DNA from: Clostridiales bacterium | Lineage (GTDB): Bacteria; Bacillota; Clostridia; Oscillospirales; Acutalibacteraceae | Length of the DNA stretch: 16,975 bases | Direction: 5' to 3' | Assembly (NCBI GenBank): GCA_019415925.1 | Contig: DXYG01000056.1 | Span: 1 to 16,975 of the forward strand | In this document: piece by piece, positions 1 to 6,969 of the stretch | Layout: every line of letters begins with the position of its first letter | Numbering within the stretch: the first letter of the stretch is position 1 | The notes under the pieces: model-generated | The model's database searches: none | Seen by the model: only the letters and a program-made list of their open reading frames with translations | Told to the model about the DNA's origin: nothing | Program-made: the position numbers and the translations under genes

Positions 1-515
1 AATTTAAATAAACAGTCCCGATTCCTGTCCCGAAATCTCCGATAAATATGTCAAAACGGTTATTACGATTGAATCTCAGGCGGTAACGGTATCGTCATTT
101 TCGGTATGATTTTTGCAAATGATTTGATAAGAAACTTAAAAACCCGGTTGTCACACTTTTGCTTTTATGAAATAATTTAAGTAAATTTTGAAAATTATAT
201 AGCTGAGTTTTTGTTATATAACAAAAGAAATTGCAAAGGTATTCTTGTCAAGCGGTGTTCCGGGCGAGAATTTTTACAGTCACGAATTAACTATATCGAC
301 AAACAGCTTAAGAGGCTACGGCTTATAGAAACAGCAACAAATAAAGAAAAATGAAGATAAAGGAGAAATAAAAACAAGGAACAATTATGCAACGAATTCT
401 ATCCTGTAAATGAAAAGATGAGAAAAAATTAAATCCCTCAATCAGTAGTGTAAAAGTTGATTGAGGGTTACTTTTATTATAAAGAGTTAGTTGATAGTTA
501 AGCTCATACGGTACA
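1..515. other. Non-coding, probably decayed region
   Basis: No convincing intact gene is present. Short open stretches without start codons or ribosome binding sites occur, for example about 206-328 on the plus strand, which reads through a peptide containing TKEIAKVFLSSGVPGENFY before a TAG stop at 326-328. This may be eroded coding sequence, but I cannot assign it to a family. The composition is AT-rich and a terminator-like hairpin lies at 435-467. The small open frame on the minus strand across 323-532 has no recognisable content. The recombinase-like remnant that follows suggests this is the scar of an old mobile element, but that is inference. Confidence 0.5.
435..479 (+). terminator. 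Terminator-like hairpin in decayed region
   Basis: CCCTCAATCA (435-444) and TGATTGAGGG (458-467) form a perfect 10-bp stem with a 13-nt loop. It is followed by TTACTTTTATTAT, a loose T-rich tract. It could serve a vanished upstream plus-strand gene. Confidence 0.5.
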
Positions 516-758
516 GTGTTTGCGTTACACAAAAGATTATTTACAATTATAGCCGAGCATTTATTATGTAATCAATCACGTCTCATCAAGGACGGAGCAA
601 TCAGTGATGCAAATTTACGGTTGCTGGTTGATGAAATCAAGATATATGAGAGCGATAAAAAGTTAAGAATAGAAATTAATCTCAAAGCAAAATTTACAAA
701 ACATTATGAGATTTACGGAAAAAACGGTGTGGAGCATAATCTCATACTGCAAGGTTAA
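516..758 (+). pseudogene. Remnant of large serine recombinase (C-terminal end)
   Basis: An 80-codon open frame opens with GTG but has no good ribosome binding site. Its central part, ISDANLRLLVDEIKIY followed by a lysine-rich LRIEINLKAKF stretch, resembles the extreme C-terminus of clostridial large serine recombinases. In that family a short helix (ISD..LR.LVD.I.I) precedes a beta strand of the form K/RI.I.LKA.F. The catalytic serine domain, the recombinase domain and the zinc ribbon are all absent upstream, so this cannot be a functional enzyme. It lies about 170 bp from a tRNA-Leu gene, a common integration neighbourhood. The family assignment is by recognition of a short motif only. If it is wrong, this is simply a meaningless open frame. 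Confidence 0.4.
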
Positions 759-884
759 AATCAATTGGCAGACGCAAGACCTTAATGATTTTGAAATTAT
801 TATAATTGCATAATTTAGCAGAATTAAATTTGTAGTAAATATACAAGAAATTTCAACCCCAAGGTTATGCATCTGCCAACGATT
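759..884. repeat. Imperfect inverted repeat with tRNA D-arm-like arms
   Basis: The left arm at 759-783 and the right arm at 861-884 are inverted copies of about 24 bp. Their shared core is TTGGCAGA[C/T]GCA followed, after two variable bases, by ACCTT. A second short pair, TTGAAAT (791-797) and ATTTCAA (849-855), continues the symmetry inward, so about 125 nt could fold back. The left arm reads AATTGGCAGACGCAAGAC, which also looks like the D-arm of a tRNA-Leu. It may be a small non-autonomous element, or two opposed tRNA-Leu fragments. Confidence 0.5.
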
Positions 885-901
885 TAAGCAATGAAAAATG
901 G

Positions 902-928
902 AAAAAAGCCCGATAAAATCGAGCTTTT
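902..928 (-). terminator. Terminator of tRNA-Leu transcript
   Basis: Read on the minus strand just after the tRNA 3' end, AAGCTCGA and TCGGGCTT form an 8-bp stem (one G-T pair) with a short TTTA loop. A run of T residues follows immediately. Its position 3-4 nt beyond the encoded CCA fits a rho-independent stop for the tRNA transcript. Confidence 0.75.
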
Positions 929-930
929 CG

Positions 931-1017
931 TGGTGCACCCGACAGGAATTGAACCTGCACTTCCTCTCGAAAATATGGACCTGAACCATACGCGTCTGCC
1001 AGTTCCGCCACGGGTGC
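931..1017 (-). tRNA. tRNA-Leu (anticodon CAG)
   Basis: An 87-nt class II tRNA. The acceptor arms GCACCCG and CGGGTGC pair perfectly, followed by discriminator A and an encoded CCA. The D-arm contains TGGCGGAACTGGCAGACGCG, typical of tRNA-Leu. The anticodon stem is TATGG/CCATA around the loop TTCAGGT, giving anticodon CAG (plus-strand 981-983), which reads CUG codons. A long variable arm and a T-arm with GGTTCAATTCC follow, as expected for leucine tRNAs. It is transcribed from the promoter at 1293-1321 and ends at the hairpin just downstream. A truncated relative lies upstream in the same transcript. Confidence 0.95.
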
Positions 1018-1292
1018 ATATTTAATTTTCTCTCTGAATTTTTACACGGTTGAGAGGTGAGAACCGAGGTGGAGCATATCGCTTAATCCACAATTTGCAG
1101 GATATAGTTACTGAAATGAATTTACACCGAGGTGGTGCGACTTGAACCATGCGCGTCTGCCAATTCCGCCATACCTGCAAATAAAAATTACTTTAATTTT
1201 TACACGGCAAAGAAATAAATCCGAGACGGAGCTTACTTTCAGATAAATCATACTGTTCAGCTTAACCCGTGAGTGCCTTTTACACGCTACCT
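1018..1292 (-). repeat. Degenerate tandem duplication of tRNA-Leu leader
   Basis: The sequence upstream of the intact tRNA (1036-1075) and that upstream of the tRNA remnant (1194-1232) share the same layout: AATTTTTACACGG, then 13-14 variable bases, then CCGAG, two variable bases, and GGAGC. The two copies are about 158-161 bp apart, the same distance as between the starts of the two tRNA sequences (1017 and 1178). A third, shorter copy of CCGAGGTGG[T/A]GC begins at 1127. On the minus strand these read GC[A/T]CC[A/G][C/T]CTCGG and look like old tRNA 3' ends plus a conserved spacer. The segment is best explained as a decayed tandem duplication of tRNA-Leu with its leader. Confidence 0.6.
1133..1178 (-). 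pseudogene. tRNA-Leu pseudogene with internal deletion
   Basis: On the minus strand the first 36 or so bases, beginning GCAGGTATGGCGGAA and continuing through TTGGCAGACGCG, match the 5' half of the neighbouring intact tRNA-Leu closely. At GGTTCA the sequence jumps: in the intact gene GGTTCA occurs both in the anticodon arm and in the T-arm, 32 bp apart. The remnant has a single GGTTCA followed by AGTCGCACCA, a 3'-end-like sequence. The product would lack the anticodon stem's 3' side, the variable arm and the T-stem, and the acceptor ends do not pair. It cannot be a working tRNA, yet it lies inside the tRNA-Leu transcript. Confidence 0.7.
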
Positions 1293-1321
1293 ATTATATC
1301 AAATAAATGGTAGATTGTCAA
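1293..1321 (-). promoter_or_regulatory. Consensus sigma-A promoter for tRNA-Leu transcript
   Basis: On the minus strand there is a perfect -35 TTGACA (plus 1316-1321) and a perfect -10 TATAAT (plus 1293-1298) with a 17-bp spacer. Transcription would start near 1286 and run through the tRNA remnant to the intact tRNA-Leu and its terminator. A fully consensus promoter is typical of stable-RNA genes. Confidence 0.85.
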
Positions 1322-1367
1322 TTGCAAATTGCACTTTTTATTTAGCAATCCGAAAGGATATATAAGA

Positions 1368-3239
1368 TTATTTCTTGTGCGTAGAATTTATTTTAAATCC
1401 GTCGTATTTGCCGATGTCGCAAAGCTTAATTTCGTGACAGCCAAGCCTTGTGCTAAGCGGTGCAAGCTCCATATAATCGCCGTACAAAAATGTCAGATAT
1501 TTGTCATATTCCTTCGGAACAGGAAGCTTATATCCCTCAAAATCAACATAAATAACTTCGTCAAGATATTCAATCGGAAAGCTTCCGTTGTAAACATTTC
1601 GTCCCATTCCATCGTACAGATATTTTGCATTCTTTTTTCTTTTAAAGAAACTCAAAGTCTTGTTTTCAAGCCAAAGGCTGAATCTGATAGGGAATACAGC
1701 TTTGCAGAGATTTGTAACAAAAGACTGGATTTTACTGCCGTTTTCAGCCTTGCGGTTGTTCCATTTATTAAAAACGAGCGCACGTGTAAAAAGAGTCATT
1801 CCAAGGTGAATTTTCTGACCGAGCTTAGAATTTGCAGTTTTATCGTGGCAGAAAATATCAAATGCAAGACCATTGTGCATATCCTTGTGCTCTTTTGCAA
1901 AGCCGGTTGCAAAGGTTGTATCGTTGAGCCTGAATTTTGCAAATTCATAAAAGCAGTTTTTGTCGTTTTTGTTTGTCTGGAATGTCATAGACGGCGGCAT
2001 TTCGTCTGCGGCAACTTCGCAGAATTTATCGTAATCCTCTCTGAGCATCATAATGTCGGCGTCGTCGTCCCAAGGAATAAATCCGTGGTGTCTGATTGCA
2101 CCGAGCAGAGTTCCGCCGCCGAGAAAATATTTAATGTTGTGTTTTTTGCAAATTCTGTCAACTTCAAGAAGATAGGCAAGCAGAATTTCCTGAATTGAGC
2201 TTAGTCTGCCGTCATGATTGTGGGGAAGAGCCATTGCGCTGTTGTCGGGCATTTTGCTCATAACGCACAGCTCGAGAGCCGTTTCAAGGTTGATAACGGG
2301 TGCACAGCCGTGTTCAGATATTTTGTTAGCATTGATTGCACAGCCGTAAAAATCACCGTTTTCGGTAAGTTCAATATCGGCTTTTTCTCCGTAAATATCG
2401 TGAAGAATCGCAGAAATCATACCCGTTGACGCAGTTGATTTTTGACCGCTGACATTGTAAATATCGCAGTCAAGTACGGTAAGCGAGTATATAATTGCTC
2501 TGAAAACGTCGCTTAAATACACAAAAGAATACTTTTTATATGAATTTACAAGACTGCACTTTCTGTCGTTTGCAACGCCTTCAAAAACTCCGTCAAGCTC
2601 GGTTTCAAGCCTTGTGCCTGCTCCGAGCACAAGACCAGTCCTTAAAATTGTGAGGTCAAAATCGTTACCCTTTTGCTCGCAGTTCCAAAGGCTTTCGGTA
2701 GTTCTCATAAGTTGAGATGCAAAGCTGTTTTCAGAGCACAAATCAAGATTAGCATACTCATTCTCGGAGTAAATTCTGTGAATCTCGGTGTTGCCGTAAA
2801 CTCTGCTGTCGGTCAGAACAACGGTTTTGGCATTTGTTCTTTTTGAAACCTCGGCAAGGTACTTAACCTCACTGATTTGTGATGAAAATAATTTTGCATC
2901 AGCGCTGATTTTTTCACTGCAAAGTCCTGTGTGTATAATATAATCTGATTTTGTTATTTCTGATAAAGAATTAAAACCCACAAAATCAAAGTCGTTTCTT
3001 AATAGCAATTCCTTGTTAAAGTCAGCTAAAGCGGATTTGTTTTCACCTGTAAAACAGACCTTGATGTTCAATTTTTGTGTTTCATTAAGATACAAAAGGG
3101 CATAGCAAAGACAGCGGGCGATTTCTCGTCCGCAAATTAAAAATGATTTGTTTTTTAACTTGTTGAGTATATTTTTTTCTACCGTAGGCATAGCTGCCCA
3201 GTCGGCTTGAAATTCATTTAAAATGTCCTTGATTTGCAT
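1368..3239 (-). CDS. Fusion: SDR-like (pseudoenzyme) domain + LicD phosphotransferase
   Basis: A 623-residue protein, the last gene of the operon. Residues 1-330 have the overall pattern of an extended SDR/NAD-epimerase (for example LTDSRVYG at 142-149, LRTGLVLGAG, then YNVSG). The Gly-rich nucleotide motif is reduced to CGREIAR (36-42), and the Ser/Thr, Tyr and Lys catalytic positions read Asp144, Phe/Ala and Leu/Met, so dehydrogenase chemistry looks lost. Residues 345-623 are a LicD-family domain with GGGTLLGAIRHHGFIPWDDD and the acidic motif DDDAD at 391-395, then LAFDIF around 458-463. LicD enzymes transfer phosphocholine or alditol phosphate from CDP carriers to surface glycans. The ATG is preceded by AAGGAAAA at good spacing, 14 nt after the upstream stop. 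The substrate is unknown. Confidence is high for LicD and moderate for an inactive SDR half. Confidence 0.85.
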   Translation of the reverse strand: MQIKDILNEFQADWAAMPTVEKNILNKLKNKSFLICGREIARCLCYALLYLNETQKLNIKVCFTGENKSALADFNKELLLRNDFDFVGFNSLSEITKSDYIIHTGLCSEKISADAKLFSSQISEVKYLAEVSKRTNAKTVVLTDSRVYGNTEIHRIYSENEYANLDLCSENSFASQLMRTTESLWNCEQKGNDFDLTILRTGLVLGAGTRLETELDGVFEGVANDRKCSLVNSYKKYSFVYLSDVFRAIIYSLTVLDCDIYNVSGQKSTASTGMISAILHDIYGEKADIELTENGDFYGCAINANKISEHGCAPVINLETALELCVMSKMPDNSAMALPHNHDGRLSSIQEILLAYLLEVDRICKKHNIKYFLGGGTLLGAIRHHGFIPWDDDADIMMLREDYDKFCEVAADEMPPSMTFQTNKNDKNCFYEFAKFRLNDTTFATGFAKEHKDMHNGLAFDIFCHDKTANSKLGQKIHLGMTLFTRALVFNKWNNRKAENGSKIQSFVTNLCKAVFPIRFSLWLENKTLSFFKRKKNAKYLYDGMGRNVYNGSFPIEYLDEVIYVDFEGYKLPVPKEYDKYLTFLYGDYMELAPLSTRLGCHEIKLCDIGKYDGFKINSTHKK

Positions 3240-3253
3240 TTTGTTTTCCTTTT

Positions 3254-4336
3254 TCAGCCTTTAATTTGCAGGCTCATTATTTTTACACTTCGTTTGATTC
3301 CCTCTGTTAAATCTACATTTGCACTCCAACCGAGATTATTCAGTCTTGTTGCATCAAGAATTTCAGGCGTCGGTGCCATAGGGGAGGGAACAGGCTCTTT
3401 TTCATCTTCTGGATTTGCAAAGCTTAGTGTCAGATTAAGCTCAGGAAAAGCCTCCACAGCCGCCTTTGCAAATCCTCTGATTGTGACGTTACTTTTCGGA
3501 TTTGCAATATTATAAGGCGTTGCATTTTCACCGTCAAGCAGAATTTTAAGCAGAGCAACAGCCGTATCGGTAACATAGCAAAAGCTCCTCAAAGCCGCAC
3601 CGTTGCTTTTCAGCAGAATATTCTGCTTTCTGACGACATTAGCAATAAATTGTGCCCACACTCTGTCATCGTCAATGTTTGCAGGACCGTAAATGTAGGC
3701 AGGTCTTGCGAGTTTAACATTCATTGCGTACTGCTTTGCATAGCAGCATCCGAGCGTTTCAGCGGCACGTTTGCCCTGAGCGTAACAGCTTTTGTAGCTG
3801 TCAATGTCAATATATCCGAGGTCGTCCTCGCTGATTAAATTCTTGCCGTTGAAAACTGAGCCGTAAACCTTTAGTGATGACACAATAAGCGTGCTTTCAG
3901 CGTTGCTCTTTTTTGCGTATTCAAGCACATTTGCTGTTCCCGTCAGATTTGCGTCAATCGTGCCTGAGGGGTCGTTTTCAAAATAATATGCGCTCGCCTG
4001 ACTTGCGGCGTGAATTACAAAATCTGCTCTTTCAAATTCAAACGGAGCGCAAACGTCCTGTACAACAAGCTCCAAATCTTTACGGTTGAGCAGTTCACCG
4101 TACTTTTTTTCAGCTTTTTCACGGCTTCTTACAAGTGCCTTTACCCTGATATTACTGCCGTAAATATCATTTTTGATAAGCATTGCACAGATAAGGTAAA
4201 ATGCAATAAAGCCGTTGCCTCCAGTAATAAGCACGGTTTTATTGCAAAGGCACGGCCAGTTAATATTGCTTTCTGTAATTGTTTTAATATCTTCAAAAAC
4301 ATAGGGGTGCAAATGATTCTGAACCTTATAAACCAT
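3254..4336 (-). CDS. NAD-dependent epimerase/dehydratase (extended SDR)
   Basis: Predicted 360 residues. I chose the ATG at 4336 because GAGGAGC lies 7 nt upstream. The in-frame ATG 21 nt earlier (4357) lacks such a site and would lie deeper in the preceding gene; with the chosen start the overlap is 11 nt. The Rossmann motif TGGNGFIA is at 38-45. The catalytic Ser is in VSSLKVYG (about S154), and YAQGK gives Tyr185 and Lys189. These are the hallmarks of active extended SDRs that act on nucleotide sugars (4,6-dehydratase, 4-epimerase or decarboxylase types). It probably modifies the sugar or alditol moiety used by this operon, but the exact reaction cannot be read from sequence. The next gene carries a degenerate relative of this domain, suggesting a duplication. 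Confidence 0.88.
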   Translation of the reverse strand: MVYKVQNHLHPYVFEDIKTITESNINWPCLCNKTVLITGGNGFIAFYLICAMLIKNDIYGSNIRVKALVRSREKAEKKYGELLNRKDLELVVQDVCAPFEFERADFVIHAASQASAYYFENDPSGTIDANLTGTANVLEYAKKSNAESTLIVSSLKVYGSVFNGKNLISEDDLGYIDIDSYKSCYAQGKRAAETLGCCYAKQYAMNVKLARPAYIYGPANIDDDRVWAQFIANVVRKQNILLKSNGAALRSFCYVTDTAVALLKILLDGENATPYNIANPKSNVTIRGFAKAAVEAFPELNLTLSFANPEDEKEPVPSPMAPTPEILDATRLNNLGWSANVDLTEGIKRSVKIMSLQIKG

Positions 4337-5063
4337 ATTTAAGCTCCTCTTTTGCAAAGTTTTTAAAGCTTCTGTAGTAGTAACGTGAACGTAGGAACTG
4401 TAAGTCCTCGGGCGTTGTCACCTTAATATTGTCACGCTCACCCTTGAAAATATGTACCGTTTCGCCCAGCTCAATCAGCAGTTCGCTTGAAGAAATCGGA
4501 TTTGTAATTCCGAGTCTTTCAGCTTCACCGTGTGCGTGCATAATTTTTCTCATAGTATAGCCCTGCGGAGCCTGAGTAATGTACATCTGCTTTCTCGGCA
4601 GACTTTTACAGCAGGTTTCGCCGTCCTCGCTCTGTAAAACAGAGTCAATGCTCGGCGTAACGGGCACAGCGGTTTCGTATTTTGCCGCTGTTTCAATGCA
4701 GTCCGAGATAAGCTGATGCGAAATCAGCGGACGAACTCCGTCGCAGATAAGCACAATGTCCTCGGGTGAAGAAAATCTCTGAACCTCAACAAGTCCGTTG
4801 TGAATACTTTCGTGACCGTTTTCACCGCCCGGAACGATTGATGTAACCTTGGCTACCTTATATTGTGCAATTAATTCCCACATATATTCAATTTTATCGG
4901 CAAGGCATGAAATTACAATATCATCAACATCGGGGTGCGATGAAAAGTTTTCAAGCGTTCTGATGATAATCGGCTTGCCGTCAACATTAATAAACTGCTT
5001 GGGAATGTCAAGCGACTTCATTCTTGCGCCGACGCCGCCTGCAAAAATAACAACGTGTACCAT
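4326..5063 (-). CDS. TarI/IspD-like CTP:alditol-phosphate cytidylyltransferase
   Basis: A 245-residue single-domain nucleotidyltransferase of the IspD/TarI family, close to the usual length. The N-terminal signature FAGGVGARM (7-15) followed by IPKQF (20-24) binds CTP. Later motifs are GGENGHESI (79-87), ICDGVRP (106-112) and TQAPQGY (163-169), the counterparts of conserved IspD blocks. The FAGGVG...PKQF form is closer to TarI/Bcs1-type CDP-ribitol pyrophosphorylases than to housekeeping IspD, and the company of LicD and an ABC exporter fits surface-polymer work better than isoprenoids. The ribosome binding site is weak (GGTGA). It overlaps the SDR gene by 11 nt, implying translational coupling. 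The substrate (ribitol, glycerol, erythritol or amino-alcohol phosphate) is not determined. Confidence 0.82.
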   Translation of the reverse strand: MVHVVIFAGGVGARMKSLDIPKQFINVDGKPIIIRTLENFSSHPDVDDIVISCLADKIEYMWELIAQYKVAKVTSIVPGGENGHESIHNGLVEVQRFSSPEDIVLICDGVRPLISHQLISDCIETAAKYETAVPVTPSIDSVLQSEDGETCCKSLPRKQMYITQAPQGYTMRKIMHAHGEAERLGITNPISSSELLIELGETVHIFKGERDNIKVTTPEDLQFLRSRYYYRSFKNFAKEELKYGL

Positions 5064-5118
5064 AGTTTCACCGTCAGGGAAGCACTGATCTGTGTGATTT
5101 ATTCAGTGGTTTCCAATT

Positions 5119-5850
5119 TTATTTTTTCTTTTTTGATTCTTCGTAAACCTTCAAGGTTTCTTCCGTTGGACCGTCAAAAATAATCGTACCCTTTTTCAGG
5201 AAGATTGAGCGTGGGCAGATTTCCTTGACTGAAGCTGCACTATGGCTTACATAAAGCACCGTAGTACCTGCGGATATAATCTCTTTAATCTTGTTTTTAC
5301 ATTTTTTCTTGAATGATGCGTCGCCGACCGCAAGAGCCTCGTCAACAACAAGAACGTCAGGCTCAATGTTTACGTTAATCGCAAAGCCAAGACGCATCTT
5401 CATACCGCTTGAATAAGTCCTGACAGGTTGGTCAATGTAGTCGCCGAGCTCAGCAAATTCAATTATATTTTCCTCAATCGTCTTGATATAATCGTCCTCA
5501 AGACCGAGAATGTAGCCTTTGAGATAAATATTTTCTCTGCCGGTCATTTCCATAGAAAATCCTGCGGTAAGCTCAAGCAGAGCGGCAACCTTGCCGTTTA
5601 CGATAATCTCGCCCTCGTCGGGAAAAGCAACGCCTGTAATCATCTTAAGCAGTGTCGATTTACCTGCGCCGTTGTCGCCGACAATTCCGACAGACTCTCC
5701 TCTGTTAATTTCAAAGGAAACATTGTTGAGTGCTTTGTTCGTCTTAGGATTCTTCGGTTTGAAGAAAAGTGCCTTAAAACGAGCCTGATCGTTTTTGTAG
5801 AGAATATAGGTTTTGCTTACGTTTTTAAAGGTAATAATCGGTTCAGCCAT
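5119..5850 (-). CDS. Polysaccharide/teichoic acid ABC exporter, ATPase (Wzt/TagH-like)
   Basis: Predicted 243 residues. The ATG at 5850 is preferred because GGAGGG lies 7 nt upstream. An in-frame ATG at 5865 overlaps the permease stop (TAATG) but has no ribosome binding site of its own. Walker A GDNGAGKST (58-66), signature SSGMK (147-151), Walker B VLVVDE (166-171) and the switch His in SHS (about 203) are all present. The sequence style VSKTY..Y...FKAL with a short LLEL region is that of Wzt/TagH/RfbE ATPases of O-antigen and teichoic acid exporters. It lacks the C-terminal carbohydrate-binding domain of long Wzt proteins, so substrate recognition probably rests on the permease or on a lipid carrier. 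Confidence 0.92.
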   Translation of the reverse strand: MAEPIITFKNVSKTYILYKNDQARFKALFFKPKNPKTNKALNNVSFEINRGESVGIVGDNGAGKSTLLKMITGVAFPDEGEIIVNGKVAALLELTAGFSMEMTGRENIYLKGYILGLEDDYIKTIEENIIEFAELGDYIDQPVRTYSSGMKMRLGFAINVNIEPDVLVVDEALAVGDASFKKKCKNKIKEIISAGTTVLYVSHSAASVKEICPRSIFLKKGTIIFDGPTEETLKVYEESKKKK

Positions 5851-5864
5851 AAAATTACCCTCCA

Positions 5865-6698
5865 TTAAAGTACGTCAGGAAGCTTTTTCCTGAGTCTGTT
5901 GTAGTTAAAGATACCGAGGAAGAACACAACTGCAAATTCCGCAAGGAAGATTGCAAGCTCCGTCTTATACTCAAAGAACGGTCTGTTGTAGAGGAAGCAG
6001 TTGCGGTAGCCGTTTACAAAGAAGTTAATCGGGTTAAAGAGCATAATAAAGTTAAGAACAGGCTGTTCAACAAATCCGTATGAGTCATACATAATACCCG
6101 ACAGCCAGAAAATACCCGACATAATCGAAACAATTAAGCTTTCAAAGTCCTTGCTGAACGCCGACATAGGCGCAGTAGACCACGACAGCGCAAGGAAAAA
6201 CAAAAACATAAGCGGACAGTATAAGAAGAACTGTAGGTTATACCAGCTCGGACCGACTGCAAAAAGAACATAAACGTACATAATAGCAACAAGGAAGATA
6301 TGTACATAAAGTCTCGAAATGCTTGTGTAGGTCAGAATTGTTGAAACAGGGAATTTTACTTTAGTGATAAACTGCCTGTTGGTACGCAGAGTTTTTGCAC
6401 CCTGAGTAATGCTGTCCTGAATAAAGAACCACGGAATAATTCCGATGAACATAAAAGTGAAAAAGTCGATTGAAAACGGCTCGGGACCGCCAAGATTTAT
6501 ATTGACCGATTTAAGTGTTTTGATACCGCAGGAGAACGCAAACCAGTAAACAAAAATTGTAAAAGCAGGCTTTACAACAGCCCATAGCGGTCCGATAACA
6601 GCACCCTTGTATGTTTTGATAAGCTCGTTTTTAGCAAGCAACAGGATTTGCTTGCCAAATCCCTTGTGTTCCTTAAATATAGTAAACAATAATATCAT
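5865..6698 (-). CDS. Polysaccharide/teichoic acid ABC exporter, permease (Wzm/TagG-like)
   Basis: A 277-residue ABC-2 membrane protein with about six hydrophobic segments. The N-terminal interfacial region carries KNELIKTYKGAVIGPLWA, the typical K...Y....LGPLW motif of ABC-2 polysaccharide permeases. The first gene of the operon, it pairs with the ATPase gene whose possible first ATG overlaps its stop. The chosen ATG at 6698 has a poor ribosome binding site (GATTGG immediately upstream), but no better start exists near the conserved N-terminus, so the start is slightly uncertain. It would form a homodimeric channel that moves a lipid-linked glycan or teichoic-acid-like polymer outward. A leader of about 236 nt separates it from the predicted promoter. 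Confidence 0.9.
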   Translation of the reverse strand: MILLFTIFKEHKGFGKQILLLAKNELIKTYKGAVIGPLWAVVKPAFTIFVYWFAFSCGIKTLKSVNINLGGPEPFSIDFFTFMFIGIIPWFFIQDSITQGAKTLRTNRQFITKVKFPVSTILTYTSISRLYVHIFLVAIMYVYVLFAVGPSWYNLQFFLYCPLMFLFFLALSWSTAPMSAFSKDFESLIVSIMSGIFWLSGIMYDSYGFVEQPVLNFIMLFNPINFFVNGYRNCFLYNRPFFEYKTELAIFLAEFAVVFFLGIFNYNRLRKKLPDVL

Positions 6699-6941
6699 CC
6701 AATCTGAAATTTAATTTTAATTAGATTCATAACGGGTAACAGGAAATTGCAAGGCTGTTTTACATACGGTCACTTCCGTTCGTTGTTAATTTGCCCTGAA
6801 TAATAATTAAAAATATTCTGATAAAAAATAAAGGGCGTGTATCTTTAAATCAAAACAGATGAATAAATTTTCTATAATAATCTGCTAACTGCTATATAGT
6901 ACAAAACTGTAAATTTACAGCAGACACTCTAAAACAATTAT
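6699..6941 (-). promoter_or_regulatory. Long untranslated leader of exporter operon
   Basis: Between the predicted transcription start near 6935 and the permease ATG there are about 236 nt with no gene. It contains a perfect 14-bp palindrome, CTGTAAATTTACAG (6907-6920), which lies about 16-29 nt into the transcript and could be an operator or a small hairpin. Further on there is a weak stem ACGG/CCGT around 6755-6770. I recognise no known riboswitch. Confidence 0.4.
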
Positions 6942-6969
6942 ATTATATAACTTTTTTGGCATTTGTCAA
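6942..6969 (-). promoter_or_regulatory. Promoter of surface-polymer operon
   Basis: On the minus strand -35 TTGACA (plus 6964-6969) and -10 TATAAT (plus 6942-6947) are separated by 16 bp. A second overlapping TATAAT lies 5 bp further on. This is the only strong promoter seen upstream of the five-gene operon. Confidence 0.75.

Noticed and set aside
759..884. Possible CRISPR-like repeat pair
   Set aside because: Only two arms, in inverted orientation; no regularly spaced direct repeats anywhere in the window.
663..1019. A 118-codon open frame on the minus strand across the tRNA
   Set aside because: It reads through the intact tRNA-Leu and has no ribosome binding site.
1329..2198. A 289-codon open frame on the plus strand
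   Set aside because: It lies entirely antisense to the LicD domain, shows no family motifs and has a composition typical of a reverse-frame shadow.
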